Positions 1 through 7,170 are shown, counted from the stretch's first letter. The stretch is DNA of 64,000 nt from Quatrionicoccus australiensis (GCF_020510525.1 NZ_CP075188.1:62001-126000), one strand, 5' to 3'. The notes: a model not told the origin generated them from the sequence alone. Made by a program: numbers and translations.

Positions 1-908
1 CACGTGCCCGGCGCCTGCATGGCGAAGCCAACAAGATCGTGCGCAACCTGATGGAAGACGTCCGTTTAGGGCAAAAAATCGAGGTCGACCGTCTGGCGCC
101 GCTGGTCGAGAGCACCGTCGAGTCCATCTTCCGCAACCAGGATGCCTTGCTGCCGCTGGCTCGCCTGAAGAACCACGACGATTACACCTTCGAACACTCG
201 GTCAGCGTCTGCGCGCTGCTCGTCGCTTTTGGCCGTGCCATGAAGCTGGGCAAGGAAGACATTCGCGAACTGGCGATGGGCGGTCTGCTGCACGATGTCG
301 GCAAGGCCTGCATCCCTGACGATATTCTCAACAAGCCGGGCAAGCTCGATGACGCCGAGTTCGCCAAGATGCAGTCGCATGTCGTGCAGGGTGTTGTCCT
401 GCTGCAGCAAAGCGGCGGTATCAGCAAGATTGCCTTGCAGGTGGTGGGCGAGCACCACGAACGTTTCGACAGCACCGGCTATCCGCGCCACCTGGGCAGC
501 GAAAAAATCTCGCTGTACGGCCAGATGGCGGCGATTGTCGATGTCTATGACGCCATTTCATCGGAGCGCGTCTATCACAAGGGCATGCCACCGCCGCAGG
601 CGCTGAAGAAGCTGCTCGAGTGGAGCAACCACCACTTCGACCCGCAGCTGGTCAAAACCTTCATCCGTGCCATCGGCGTCTATCCGACCGGTACCCTGGT
701 CCAGCTCGAAAGCAAGCGGCTCGGCGTCGTCGTCGAGCAGAATGAAGGTAACCTGCTCGAACCGGTGGTGCGCATTTTTTACCACGCCGGCCAGAAGCAC
801 TACATCCCGCCCGAAACCGTGGATATCTCCAAGGTTCAGGACAGCATCGCCAGTTTTGAGAATTACGAAAAATGGAATATCGATCCCTATCACTGGCTGC
901 CTGCCTGA
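1..908 (+). CDS. HD-GYP domain c-di-GMP phosphodiesterase (5' end outside window)
   Basis: The reading frame is open to the left edge of the window, so the N-terminus is missing. The visible part holds a canonical HD-GYP domain: the HD pair lies at bases 291-296 in the context LLHDVGK, and HHERFDSTGYP follows at about bases 454-486. HD-GYP proteins hydrolyse cyclic di-GMP, using a metal centre built from these His and Asp residues. The protein aligns throughout with the second HD-GYP protein downstream (1488-2708), including the C-terminal NYEKWNIDP / NYERWGLSP ending, so the two are paralogues. Its stop overlaps the start of the next gene by 37 bases. All catalytic landmarks in the visible part look intact, so activity is likely. 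Confidence 0.9.
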   Translation, partial: RARRLHGEANKIVRNLMEDVRLGQKIEVDRLAPLVESTVESIFRNQDALLPLARLKNHDDYTFEHSVSVCALLVAFGRAMKLGKEDIRELAMGGLLHDVGKACIPDDILNKPGKLDDAEFAKMQSHVVQGVVLLQQSGGISKIALQVVGEHHERFDSTGYPRHLGSEKISLYGQMAAIVDVYDAISSERVYHKGMPPPQALKKLLEWSNHHFDPQLVKTFIRAIGVYPTGTLVQLESKRLGVVVEQNEGNLLEPVVRIFYHAGQKHYIPPETVDISKVQDSIASFENYEKWNIDPYHWLPA

Positions 909-1474
909 TCAGCCTCGCTTGTCTGGCGACTCCAGCGCTGGCGGAAGAGGCGGTTGATCCGGCCTTGCAGCAGGACTGGAAGGCGCGTCTCGACAAGGCG
1001 GCTGCCCTGCAGGCCGAAGGCAAGCAGCGCCAGGCCGAGGCAGCGCGCGTGCAGGCGCAGAAAAATGCCGAGTGCGAGCACCGGTTTTTCGTTAATAGCT
1101 GCCTGAACGAAAGTCGTGAGGAGTACATGGCGGTATCCCGCCAGGCCCGCCTGCTGGAAAACGAAGGCAGCGCCATCGAACGTCAGGTCAAGAAAGAACA
1201 ATTGAGCGAACGCGACCGCCAGCAGCGTACCGAGGCGCCCAAACGTGCCGCTGAGCTGCAGGCACGTCAGGCAGAAACCGCCGCACTACGTGACGAAGCG
1301 GCAAGCCGCGAAACAGCAATCCGCGCCGACAAGGAAAAGAAGGCCGAGGAAGGTGCCCGGCGCAAGGCCGAAGACGCTGCCAAGCAGCGCCGCAAGCAGC
1401 AGGAGCATGCGGCCCGGGTTGCCGAAAAGATGGACAAGGCGGCGCGACGGGCGGCCGAAGCATCGGGGCAGTAG
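872..1474 (+). CDS. secreted coiled-coil protein of unknown function
   Basis: This is a 200-residue protein with a clear Sec signal peptide (hydrophobic stretch LAACLISLACLATPALA, cleavage after ALA near residue 24). The rest is Lys/Arg/Glu/Ala/Gln-rich and strongly helical, as expected for a periplasmic coiled coil, with only two Cys (in ECEHRFFVNSC, about residues 69-79) that could form a disulfide. I do not recognise a family beyond the general style of small periplasmic helical proteins. It overlaps the preceding HD-GYP gene by 37 bases and lies 13 bases before the second HD-GYP gene. The three are therefore probably one operon, which suggests but does not prove a role linked to c-di-GMP signalling or the envelope. 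Confidence 0.7.
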   Translation: MEYRSLSLAACLISLACLATPALAEEAVDPALQQDWKARLDKAAALQAEGKQRQAEAARVQAQKNAECEHRFFVNSCLNESREEYMAVSRQARLLENEGSAIERQVKKEQLSERDRQQRTEAPKRAAELQARQAETAALRDEAASRETAIRADKEKKAEEGARRKAEDAAKQRRKQQEHAARVAEKMDKAARRAAEASGQ

Positions 1475-1487
1475 GCGAGCCGCATTG

Positions 1488-2708
1488 ATGATCCGCAAAA
1501 TTCCGATCCGCCAGTTGTTGCCCGGCATGTATGTCGTGGATCTGCACAAGCATTGGCTGGAGCACAACATCTGGCAGCGCCGCTTCATGATCCGCGACGA
1601 AGCGCATGTCCAGAAGCTGGTCTACGAAGGCATCGAGGAAGTCAGTATCGATCTCGGCCGCGGCATCGATGTTCCGCCGCCGCCACCGCCGCCGGAACGG
1701 GGTTCGACGGAGTTCGAGCGCAAGTTCCTGTCGCTGGCCGAGCGCTTTGCCCCCGGGCCGCGCCAGGTCTCGCTGGGCGAAGAGCGGCGCCGCGCTGCAC
1801 GTTTGCTCAGCGACGCCGGCAGCATGCTCAACGAGCTGATGATTGCTGCCCAGATCGGTCGCGAGGTCGATGCGGCGCGCCTTGAGCCGCTGGTCGGCAA
1901 AATGATGGAGTCGATCCGGCGCAATCCCGATGCGCTGGTGCCGCTGGCCCGCCTGAAAACCCGTGATGCCTACGCTGCCGACCATGCCGTCGCCACCGCC
2001 GGCCTGATCATCGCGCTCGGCCTGCAGCAAGGCCTGCCCGACCCGGAAATCGAGAAGCTGGCGATCGGCACCATGCTCAAGGACATCGGCCAGGCGGCGC
2101 TCGACGAAACCCTGATCACCAAGCCCGGCATGCTGTCGCAGGCCGAGTATTCGACCGTCAAGAGCCATGTCGAGGAAGGCCTGGCCGTGCTCGAGGCGAC
2201 CTCGCGCCTGTCCGAGACCTCGGTCGCCGTCGTGCTTGAACACCACGAGCGCTACAACGGCTGCGGCTATCCCTATCGTATGGCCGGCGACGAAATTTCC
2301 GCCGCCGGGCGCATGGCGGCGATTGTCGATACCTACGACGCGATGACTTCGGATCGTCCCTATCGCCAGGCCATGTCGCCGGCGCTGGTGCTGCGCCAAC
2401 TCTTCGAACAGGGCGGCACGCAGTTCGACCCGACCCTGGTTTCCGCCTTTGTCCGCACGGTCGGCGTCTATCCGGTCGGAACGCTGGTCTTGCTGGAAAG
2501 CGGCCATCTCGCGGTGGTCGACGAGCTGCACCAGGACAATCTGCTCAGCCCGCTGGTCCGCGTCATCTTCCACGCCGGGCGCCGGCAGTATGTGGCGCCG
2601 GTCGAGGTCGACCTGTCGCGCAAGATCGGCAATCACTACGGCCAGATCGTGCGCGCCGAAAACTACGAGCGCTGGGGACTCAGTCCGCTGCGCTGGCAAC
2701 CTGCCTGA
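1488..2708 (+). CDS. DUF3391 / HD-GYP protein with degenerate HD motif
   Basis: The 406-residue protein starts at ATG 1488 (an in-frame TTG lies just before it) with MIRKIPIRQLLPGMYV, the typical opening of the DUF3391 domain that precedes many HD-GYP domains. A proline run (about residues 63-71) links it to the HD-GYP region. The GYP side is present (HHERYNGCGYP, about residues 251-261), but where the upstream paralogue has LLHDVGK this protein has MLKDIGQ (about residue 197). The metal-binding His of the HD pair is therefore Lys, and the following Lys is Gln. Loss of this His is expected to impair or abolish phosphodiesterase activity, so it may act as a c-di-GMP sensor or partner of its intact neighbour. 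It ends in a 29-base convergent overlap with mutY. Confidence 0.88.
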   Translation: MIRKIPIRQLLPGMYVVDLHKHWLEHNIWQRRFMIRDEAHVQKLVYEGIEEVSIDLGRGIDVPPPPPPPERGSTEFERKFLSLAERFAPGPRQVSLGEERRRAARLLSDAGSMLNELMIAAQIGREVDAARLEPLVGKMMESIRRNPDALVPLARLKTRDAYAADHAVATAGLIIALGLQQGLPDPEIEKLAIGTMLKDIGQAALDETLITKPGMLSQAEYSTVKSHVEEGLAVLEATSRLSETSVAVVLEHHERYNGCGYPYRMAGDEISAAGRMAAIVDTYDAMTSDRPYRQAMSPALVLRQLFEQGGTQFDPTLVSAFVRTVGVYPVGTLVLLESGHLAVVDELHQDNLLSPLVRVIFHAGRRQYVAPVEVDLSRKIGNHYGQIVRAENYERWGLSPLRWQPA

Positions 2709-3717
2709 TCAGCTTGCGGATCGGCGTCGGCACGCCGGCGTCGGCAGCCTTGGCGATTTCCACCCACTCCAGGCCCGGCTCGGCGCAGACCTGATTCGTC
2801 GCCACCTCGCACAGCACCGGCTGCAGCGTCAGGCGAAAATGCGTGAACACATGCTTGAACGGTGCCAGTTCGCGTTGCCCGGTAACTTGCAGACCTAGGC
2901 GGGCGAGCACGCCGGCCGGCTCGCCTTCGGGCGGCACCAGCAGGCCGCCCCACAAGCCGCTCGGCGGGCGTCTTTCGAGCAACAGGCGCTGGCCGTCGCT
3001 GATCAGTACGAAACTGCTGCTGCGCTCGGGCACGGCCTTGCGCGGCTTGGCCTGCGGCAGTTCGCCCTGACGCCCGTCGCGGCAGGCGACGCATTCGGCG
3101 GCAAGCGGGCAGTAGCCACAACGCGGCCGGCCGCGCGTGCATAGCGTCGCGCCGAGATCCATCAGGCCCTGCGTGTAGGCTTCGATATCAGTTTCCGGCA
3201 GCAGCGACTCGGCGAGTTGCCAGAGCGCACGGTCGACCGGCGCCACGCCGGGAAAACCGTCGATGCCGAAATGCCGGCACAGCACGCGCTTGACGTTGCC
3301 GTCGAGAATCGCGGCGCGCTGCCCGAAGGCAAAGGCGGCCACCGCCGCAGCGGTCGACCGGCCGATACCAGGCAATTCCACCAGTTGCTCGCTGGTTTTC
3401 GGGAATTTTCCGGCGTGGACCGCTACGATCTGCTGCGCACAGCGATGCAGGTTGCGCGCCCGGGCGTAATAACCCAGCCCGGCCCAGTGCTCGATCACCG
3501 CCTCGATCGGCGCGGCGGCGAGGGCGGCGACATCGGGAAAGCTGGCGAGAAAACGTTGGTAATAGGGAATCACCGTCGCCACCTGCGTCTGCTGCAGCAT
3601 GATCTCGGAAAGCCAGATGCGGTAAGGATCGCGCGTGTTCTGCCAGGGCAGGTCATGGCGCCCGGCGACTTTCTGCCAGGCGATCAGGCGGGTGGTGAAG
3701 GAATGCGGAACGGCCAA
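2680..3717 (-). CDS. mutY: A/G-specific adenine DNA glycosylase MutY
   Basis: MutY removes adenine mispaired with 8-oxoguanine. The 345-residue protein has the expected order: an N-terminal glycosylase domain with the helix-hairpin-helix ELPGIGRSTAAAV (about residues 114-126) and the catalytic Asp in ILDGNVKRVL. The four-Cys iron-sulfur motif C-x6-C-x2-C-x5-C follows near residues 193-209. A C-terminal NUDIX-like domain senses 8-oxoG (PPSGLWGGLLVPP). The best start is TTG at 3717, with an AGGCAG-like ribosome site just upstream and no better ATG nearby. It is convergent with the HD-GYP gene (29-base tail overlap) and divergent from the flavin reductase-like gene, the two sharing a 62-base promoter region. 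Length is normal for the family. Confidence 0.95.
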   Translation of the reverse strand: MAVPHSFTTRLIAWQKVAGRHDLPWQNTRDPYRIWLSEIMLQQTQVATVIPYYQRFLASFPDVAALAAAPIEAVIEHWAGLGYYARARNLHRCAQQIVAVHAGKFPKTSEQLVELPGIGRSTAAAVAAFAFGQRAAILDGNVKRVLCRHFGIDGFPGVAPVDRALWQLAESLLPETDIEAYTQGLMDLGATLCTRGRPRCGYCPLAAECVACRDGRQGELPQAKPRKAVPERSSSFVLISDGQRLLLERRPPSGLWGGLLVPPEGEPAGVLARLGLQVTGQRELAPFKHVFTHFRLTLQPVLCEVATNQVCAEPGLEWVEIAKAADAGVPTPIRKLIRQVASAAD

Positions 3718-3779
3718 TTCTGCCTCGACGTAGGGGGCGGGAGCACGGATAATACGGCCTTTTCCCGCCGGACCCCCCG

Positions 3780-4271
3780 ATGTCTCAAGCTCAAACCGAT
3801 ACCCGCGCCCTGCGCAACGCCCTCGGGCAATTTGCCACCGGTATCGCCATCGTTACCGCCATCGATCCGGATGGCCACCCCATCGGGCTGACCGTCAATT
3901 CCTTCTCCGCCGTCTCGCTCGACCCGGCGCTTGTCCTCTGGTGCCTCGACAACGGCTCGCACAACCTGGCCGCCTTCCAGCGCGCCAGCCATCACGCGAT
4001 CAACATCCTGTCGGTTGACCAGAAGGATCTCTCCAACCGTTTCGCCACTTGGCCGGCCGACCGCTTCGTCGGTATCGACTGGCAAGCCGGCGCTGGCGGC
4101 GCCCCGGTTTTCCCCGGCTGCTGCGCGACTTTCGAAGTTGCCAACGCAACGCAAACCGCCGGCGGCGACCACACCATCTTCATCGGTCGCGTCGAACGTT
4201 ACGCCCAGGCCAGCGAACTCGCCCCGCTGCTTTTCCACGCCGGCCAGTACCGCACGCTCGCCGACTCCTGA
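3780..4271 (+). CDS. flavin reductase-like FMN-binding protein
   Basis: This 163-residue protein matches the flavin reductase-like domain (FMN-binding split barrel). The signature opening ALGQFATGIAIVTA is followed by GLTVNSFSAVSLDPALVLWCLD, the flavin-contacting segment, and it ends with a typical HAGQYRTL tail. Members are small NAD(P)H:flavin oxidoreductases that supply reduced FMN to monooxygenases, or bind FMN for other redox work. No monooxygenase partner gene is adjacent, so the substrate is unknown. It is transcribed divergently from mutY. Six bases after its stop lies a good sigma70 promoter that belongs to the downstream tRNA rather than to this gene. Confidence 0.88.
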   Translation: MSQAQTDTRALRNALGQFATGIAIVTAIDPDGHPIGLTVNSFSAVSLDPALVLWCLDNGSHNLAAFQRASHHAINILSVDQKDLSNRFATWPADRFVGIDWQAGAGGAPVFPGCCATFEVANATQTAGGDHTIFIGRVERYAQASELAPLLFHAGQYRTLADS

Positions 4272-4277
4272 GAAAGA

Positions 4278-4306
4278 TTGAACCGACCGCCTTCTGCGCA
4301 TAGAAT
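4278..4306 (+). promoter_or_regulatory. sigma70 promoter of the split tRNA-Gly gene
   Basis: TTGAAC (4278-4283) and TAGAAT (4301-4306) are separated by exactly 17 bases. The first base of the tRNA is at 4325, about 12 bases beyond the expected transcription start. This is what a stable-RNA promoter should look like, and it would drive both the split tRNA and the intron inside it. Confidence 0.75.
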
Positions 4307-5188
4307 GGCGGCCAGTCACCCAGAGCGGGCGTCGTATAATGGTAATACCCTAGCTTCCCAAGCGTGCGATGCGAATCGCAAGGTTTACGAGTCCCCAGTC
4401 AGACGCTTAATTCTGACAAATCTTGACTCGCTATATCCACCCGCCCGGGTGGGTTCCTTGTCGGTGAATGCCGAACAAGTAATTGTGCTGCTATCTATAA
4501 GGGCCTGTGATCGTCCGTTGGAGACAATGGAGTAGCAGGGGCAAGAAAATAGACAGCACCGGGGTTTCAGCACCCCGTAGCCTAGGAGCAGTGCGTCACT
4601 GGTAACGGTGAGGTGCTAAGCGCTCTGACAATGTAGCCACCTTTAGGGGTACGCCATACCCCGCGAGGGGTTCTGGCGTGATATCGGAAGTTGCATCCGA
4701 TTGAGGCGCTAGGCTGGGCTGGATGGCCAACGTAAGTGAATCGCTGTTAAACACCGTCAAGCTTGATGAGCCAAAAGCAACTTGTTGTATCGGGCTCTGC
4801 CAAAAGGCACGTGATCGGTTGTCCTCCTGCTTGGTGGGGACACGCTGACATGGCATCACCGGTGGAAAAGCGGGGCCTTCCCAGTTCTGTTACTTGCTCG
4901 GAACGCAGTAAGCCTGATTAGGCGTTCTTTAACAATTAGGCAATCCATAACACCCCGGCCAGACGAGAGTCTGGTTTGGGAACGTTATCGCTTACGTGTT
5001 TGAGAACAAGACGCCCCGCAAGGGTCGTTTTACCTGAGCAGGTAGAGGAGGATGGAAAAAGCGAATGTCTGCCTGTAATGGGCAGGATAGGGGATGAAAC
5101 GATTGCCCTGACGTGAAAGCGTGCTGACTTCCATCTGGTGACTCTTCGTGAGAAGGGTCTGTGTAATCGCTAACCCGAGGGGGTTGAT

Positions 5189-5197
5189 GCTACAATC
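5189..5197 (+). promoter_or_regulatory. possible extended -10 promoter for the intronic tRNA
   Basis: TGCTACAAT at 5189-5197 matches an extended -10 element (TGn followed by TACAAT). No good -35 is visible 17 bases upstream. A start from here would be about 35 bases before the internal tRNA, so the tRNA and the intron ORF could be expressed independently of the host tRNA promoter. The call rests on one short motif. Confidence 0.35.
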
Positions 5198-5238
5198 CCC
5201 GACCGGGGAAAAGTTGCGTCTTCCTCCAAAGGTTCAGA

Positions 5239-5313
5239 GCGGGCGTCGTATAACGGCTATTACCCTTGCTTCCCAAGCAAGAGACGAGGGTTCGACTCCC
5301 TTCGCCCGCTCCA
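5239..5313 (+). tRNA. intact tRNA-Gly(CCC) inside the group II intron
   Basis: The sequence folds as a complete tRNA: acceptor GCGGGCG / CGCCCGC (5239-5245 with 5303-5309), D stem GTA/TAC with GG in the loop, anticodon stem CTTGC / GCAAG around loop TTCCCAA (anticodon CCC, 5272-5274), T arm with loop TTCGACT, discriminator T and an encoded CCA at 5311-5313. It decodes the same GGG codon as the interrupted tRNA. It differs by paired changes, such as the 29-41 pair (A-T there, T-A here) and a pair in the T stem, so it is a diverged functional copy rather than a fresh duplicate. The CCA ends six bases before the ribosome site of the intron ORF. The identical stretch with the split tRNA begins at CAGA, four bases before the tRNA 5' end. 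Confidence 0.93.
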
Positions 5314-5330
5314 TACAACCGGAGGTTGAT

Positions 5331-7001
5331 ATGGACGCAACGCAGTTCAATTGCGATGTCGCCTCTACGGCTTGGCAGTCTTGGCACGAGATTCAATGGG
5401 TCAAAGCTTATCAAGTTGTCGCGAGGTTACAGACACGTATTGCGAAGGCAGCAAAAGCAGGGGAGTGGCGGAAGGTTCGCACCTTGCAGAGACTCCTGAC
5501 TAAATCGAGCGGCGCAAAAGCGCTGGCAGTTCGGCGGGTCACGGAGAATCAAGGCCGGAAAACTCCAGGTGTGGATCAACAAACCTGGGATACGCCGGAA
5601 GCGAAGTGGAAAGCGGTCGTTGATCTTGGCAACAAGAGATACAAGCCGTTACCGCTACGTCGCATCTACATTCCGAAAGCAAACGGTGAAAAACGCCCTC
5701 TGGGCATACCCACCATGCGTGATCGGGCGATGCAAGCGCTGCATTTACTGGCGCTGGAGCCTGTCGCTGAAACAACTGGCGATCATCATTCCTACGGATT
5801 CCGACGTGAGCGTTCGACGGCAGATGCCATCGAACAAGTGCGAAACGTGCTGGGCCGGAAAGCTTCCCCGAAATGGGTGCTGGAAGGAGACATCAAAGGC
5901 TGTTTTGACAACATCAGTCATGACTGGCTGGTTGCCAATGTCTGCATGGACAAGGGCATCCTTCGGAAGTGGTTGAAAGCAGGTTTCATCGAAACGGGAA
6001 GGCTATTCCCAACGCAAGCAGGTACGCCACAGGGAGGCATCATTTCCCCGGTTTTGGCGAACTTGGCACTGGACGGCCTGCAGCATGAGTTGACCACACT
6101 GTTCCGAACAGTGCGGGATGCACGTGCGGCAAAGGTCAATCTGGTGCGTTATGCGGACGACTTCATCATTACGGGTAGCTCGAAAGAGTATCTGGAAGAG
6201 AAGGTCAAACCCTTGGTGGAGAAATTCCTAGCCACTCGGGGCCTCATCCTCTCGGAGAAGAAGACCAAAATCACGCATGTGACGGAGGGGTTCGACTTCT
6301 TGGGGTGGAATGTCAGGATGTTCAATCGAATGCTGGTCACTCAGCCGTCGAAAAAGAATATCAAGGCGTTTCTGGGGAAAATCCGCAGTCTGTTGCGGGA
6401 AAGAAAAGCTGCCAGACAGATTGAGGTGATCGAAAAGCTGACCCCGGTAATCAGGGGGTGGGCTAACTATCATCGAAGTCAAATGGCATCCCGGACGTTT
6501 GCAAGGTGCGACCATCAAATCTGGCAAGCATTGTGGCGCTGGGCGTGCCGCCGTCACCCGAACAAGGGAAAGCGGTGGATCAAACAGCGTTACTTCAAAT
6601 GCCTCAAGGGGCGTGACTGGCTTTTTGCGGATCAGGACAAGTTACTACCGGTCTTGGCGGGATACCTGAAAAGGCCCCATATCAAGATCATGGGGGAAGC
6701 AAATCCATATGATCCAGCGTACGACAGCTACTTTTCCAAACGGCTTGCAAAGCGAATGGACAAGACGCTCGAAGGACGACGCAAGCTTCGCTGGTTGTGG
6801 TGGTGGCAGGAAGGTGAATGCCCCATCTGCAATCAGAAGATCACGAGAGAAACTGGGTGGCATCTTCACCACATAATCAAACGATCTCAGCGAGGTTCGG
6901 ACAAGCTGACCAATCTGGTCCTGCTACATCCGAATTGCCATATGCAACACCACGTTCTGGAGAAAACCGGAGTTGCTGCCGGTGCCTCGATGTTCAAATA
7001 G
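5331..7001 (+). CDS. ltrA-like: group II intron reverse transcriptase/maturase with HNH endonuclease
   Basis: The 556-residue intron-encoded protein starts at ATG 5331, behind GGAGG at 5320-5324. The frame is open further upstream through the internal tRNA, but that part has no protein character. It contains the RT fingers and palm, with the catalytic VRYADDFIITG near residue 275 intact and IPTMRDRAMQALHLLALEPV upstream. The maturase domain X follows, and then a C-terminal HNH nuclease with CPIC and HHIIKRSQRG and a final CHMQHH (about residues 497-545). The family binds its own intron RNA, helps splicing, and copies the intron into DNA targets by reverse splicing. No frameshift or lost catalytic residue is visible, so the intron is probably mobile or was until recently. 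Confidence 0.95.
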   Translation: MDATQFNCDVASTAWQSWHEIQWVKAYQVVARLQTRIAKAAKAGEWRKVRTLQRLLTKSSGAKALAVRRVTENQGRKTPGVDQQTWDTPEAKWKAVVDLGNKRYKPLPLRRIYIPKANGEKRPLGIPTMRDRAMQALHLLALEPVAETTGDHHSYGFRRERSTADAIEQVRNVLGRKASPKWVLEGDIKGCFDNISHDWLVANVCMDKGILRKWLKAGFIETGRLFPTQAGTPQGGIISPVLANLALDGLQHELTTLFRTVRDARAAKVNLVRYADDFIITGSSKEYLEEKVKPLVEKFLATRGLILSEKKTKITHVTEGFDFLGWNVRMFNRMLVTQPSKKNIKAFLGKIRSLLRERKAARQIEVIEKLTPVIRGWANYHRSQMASRTFARCDHQIWQALWRWACRRHPNKGKRWIKQRYFKCLKGRDWLFADQDKLLPVLAGYLKRPHIKIMGEANPYDPAYDSYFSKRLAKRMDKTLEGRRKLRWLWWWQEGECPICNQKITRETGWHLHHIIKRSQRGSDKLTNLVLLHPNCHMQHHVLEKTGVAAGASMFK

Positions 7002-7020
7002 GGGTGCTTATGGGTTGCTT

Positions 7021-7095
7021 GAGCCGTATGCGGGGAAACTTGCACGTACGGTTCTTAGGGGAGGGGATTATCGTGAGATAATCCCCTTACCCGCC
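7021..7095 (+). ncRNA. group II intron domains V and VI
   Basis: Bases 7021-7054 form the 34-nt domain V hairpin: it opens GAGCCGTATG with the catalytic AGC triad, has a GAAA tetraloop (7034-7037) and closes with CGTACGGTTC. Domain VI is the next hairpin, with an upper stem (GGGGATTATC / GATAATCCCC) and a short basal stem pairing GGG with CCC at 7090-7092. A7089 is left bulged as the branch point. The layout matches functional introns, except that the final two bases are CC instead of an A followed by a pyrimidine. Confidence 0.88.
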
Positions 7096-7170
7096 TAGAG
7101 CCGTGGGTTCGATTCCCATCGCCCGCTCCACATAGAATTCTCGCAGGTCGTTGATCTGTTGACGGAAGCC

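Larger units (their letters stand above)
4364..7095 (+). mobile_element. group II intron inside tRNA-Gly(CCC), carrying an internal tRNA
   Basis: The intron begins with GTGCG, the group II 5' signature. Exon bases 4358-4363 (CCAAGC, IBS1) are complementary to GCTTGG at 4829-4834 (EBS1), and exon bases 4349-4354 (CCTAGC, IBS2) to GCTAGG at 4708-4713 (EBS2), which fixes the 5' splice site. Domain V is at 7021-7054. Domain VI follows, with an unpaired A at 7089 exactly 7 bases before the 3' splice site. Removing 4364-7095 restores a complete tRNA. The intron ends in CC rather than the usual A-pyrimidine. The encoded protein (5331-7001) is full length with RT, maturase and HNH domains. About 970 bases precede this ORF, longer than usual, and an intact tRNA-Gly(CCC) occupies 5239-5313 of that leader, presumably in domain IV. 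Confidence 0.92.
4325..7130 (+). tRNA. tRNA-Gly(CCC), split by a group II intron
   Basis: Exon 1 is 4325-4363 and exon 2 is 7096-7130. Exon 1 gives the acceptor 5' strand GCGGGCG, the D arm, the anticodon 5' stem CTAGC, the loop TTCCCAA (anticodon CCC) and the first two bases GC of the 3' stem. Exon 2 supplies the remaining TAG of the stem, the variable loop AGCC, the T arm with loop TTCGATT, the acceptor strand CGCCCGC, discriminator T and an encoded CCA. Joined, these 74 bases fold as a standard tRNA-Gly with no mismatch in the acceptor or anticodon stems. The break falls between tRNA positions 40 and 41, inside the anticodon stem, so the gene cannot yield a tRNA unless the 2732-base insert is spliced out. 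A strong promoter precedes it and a terminator follows at 7171. Confidence 0.9.

Noticed and set aside
5148..5330. N-terminal extension of the intron protein starting at 5148
   Set aside because: The frame is open, but it reads through the tRNA and has no RT-family character. GGAGG at 5320 with ATG at 5331 matches the normal start of the protein.
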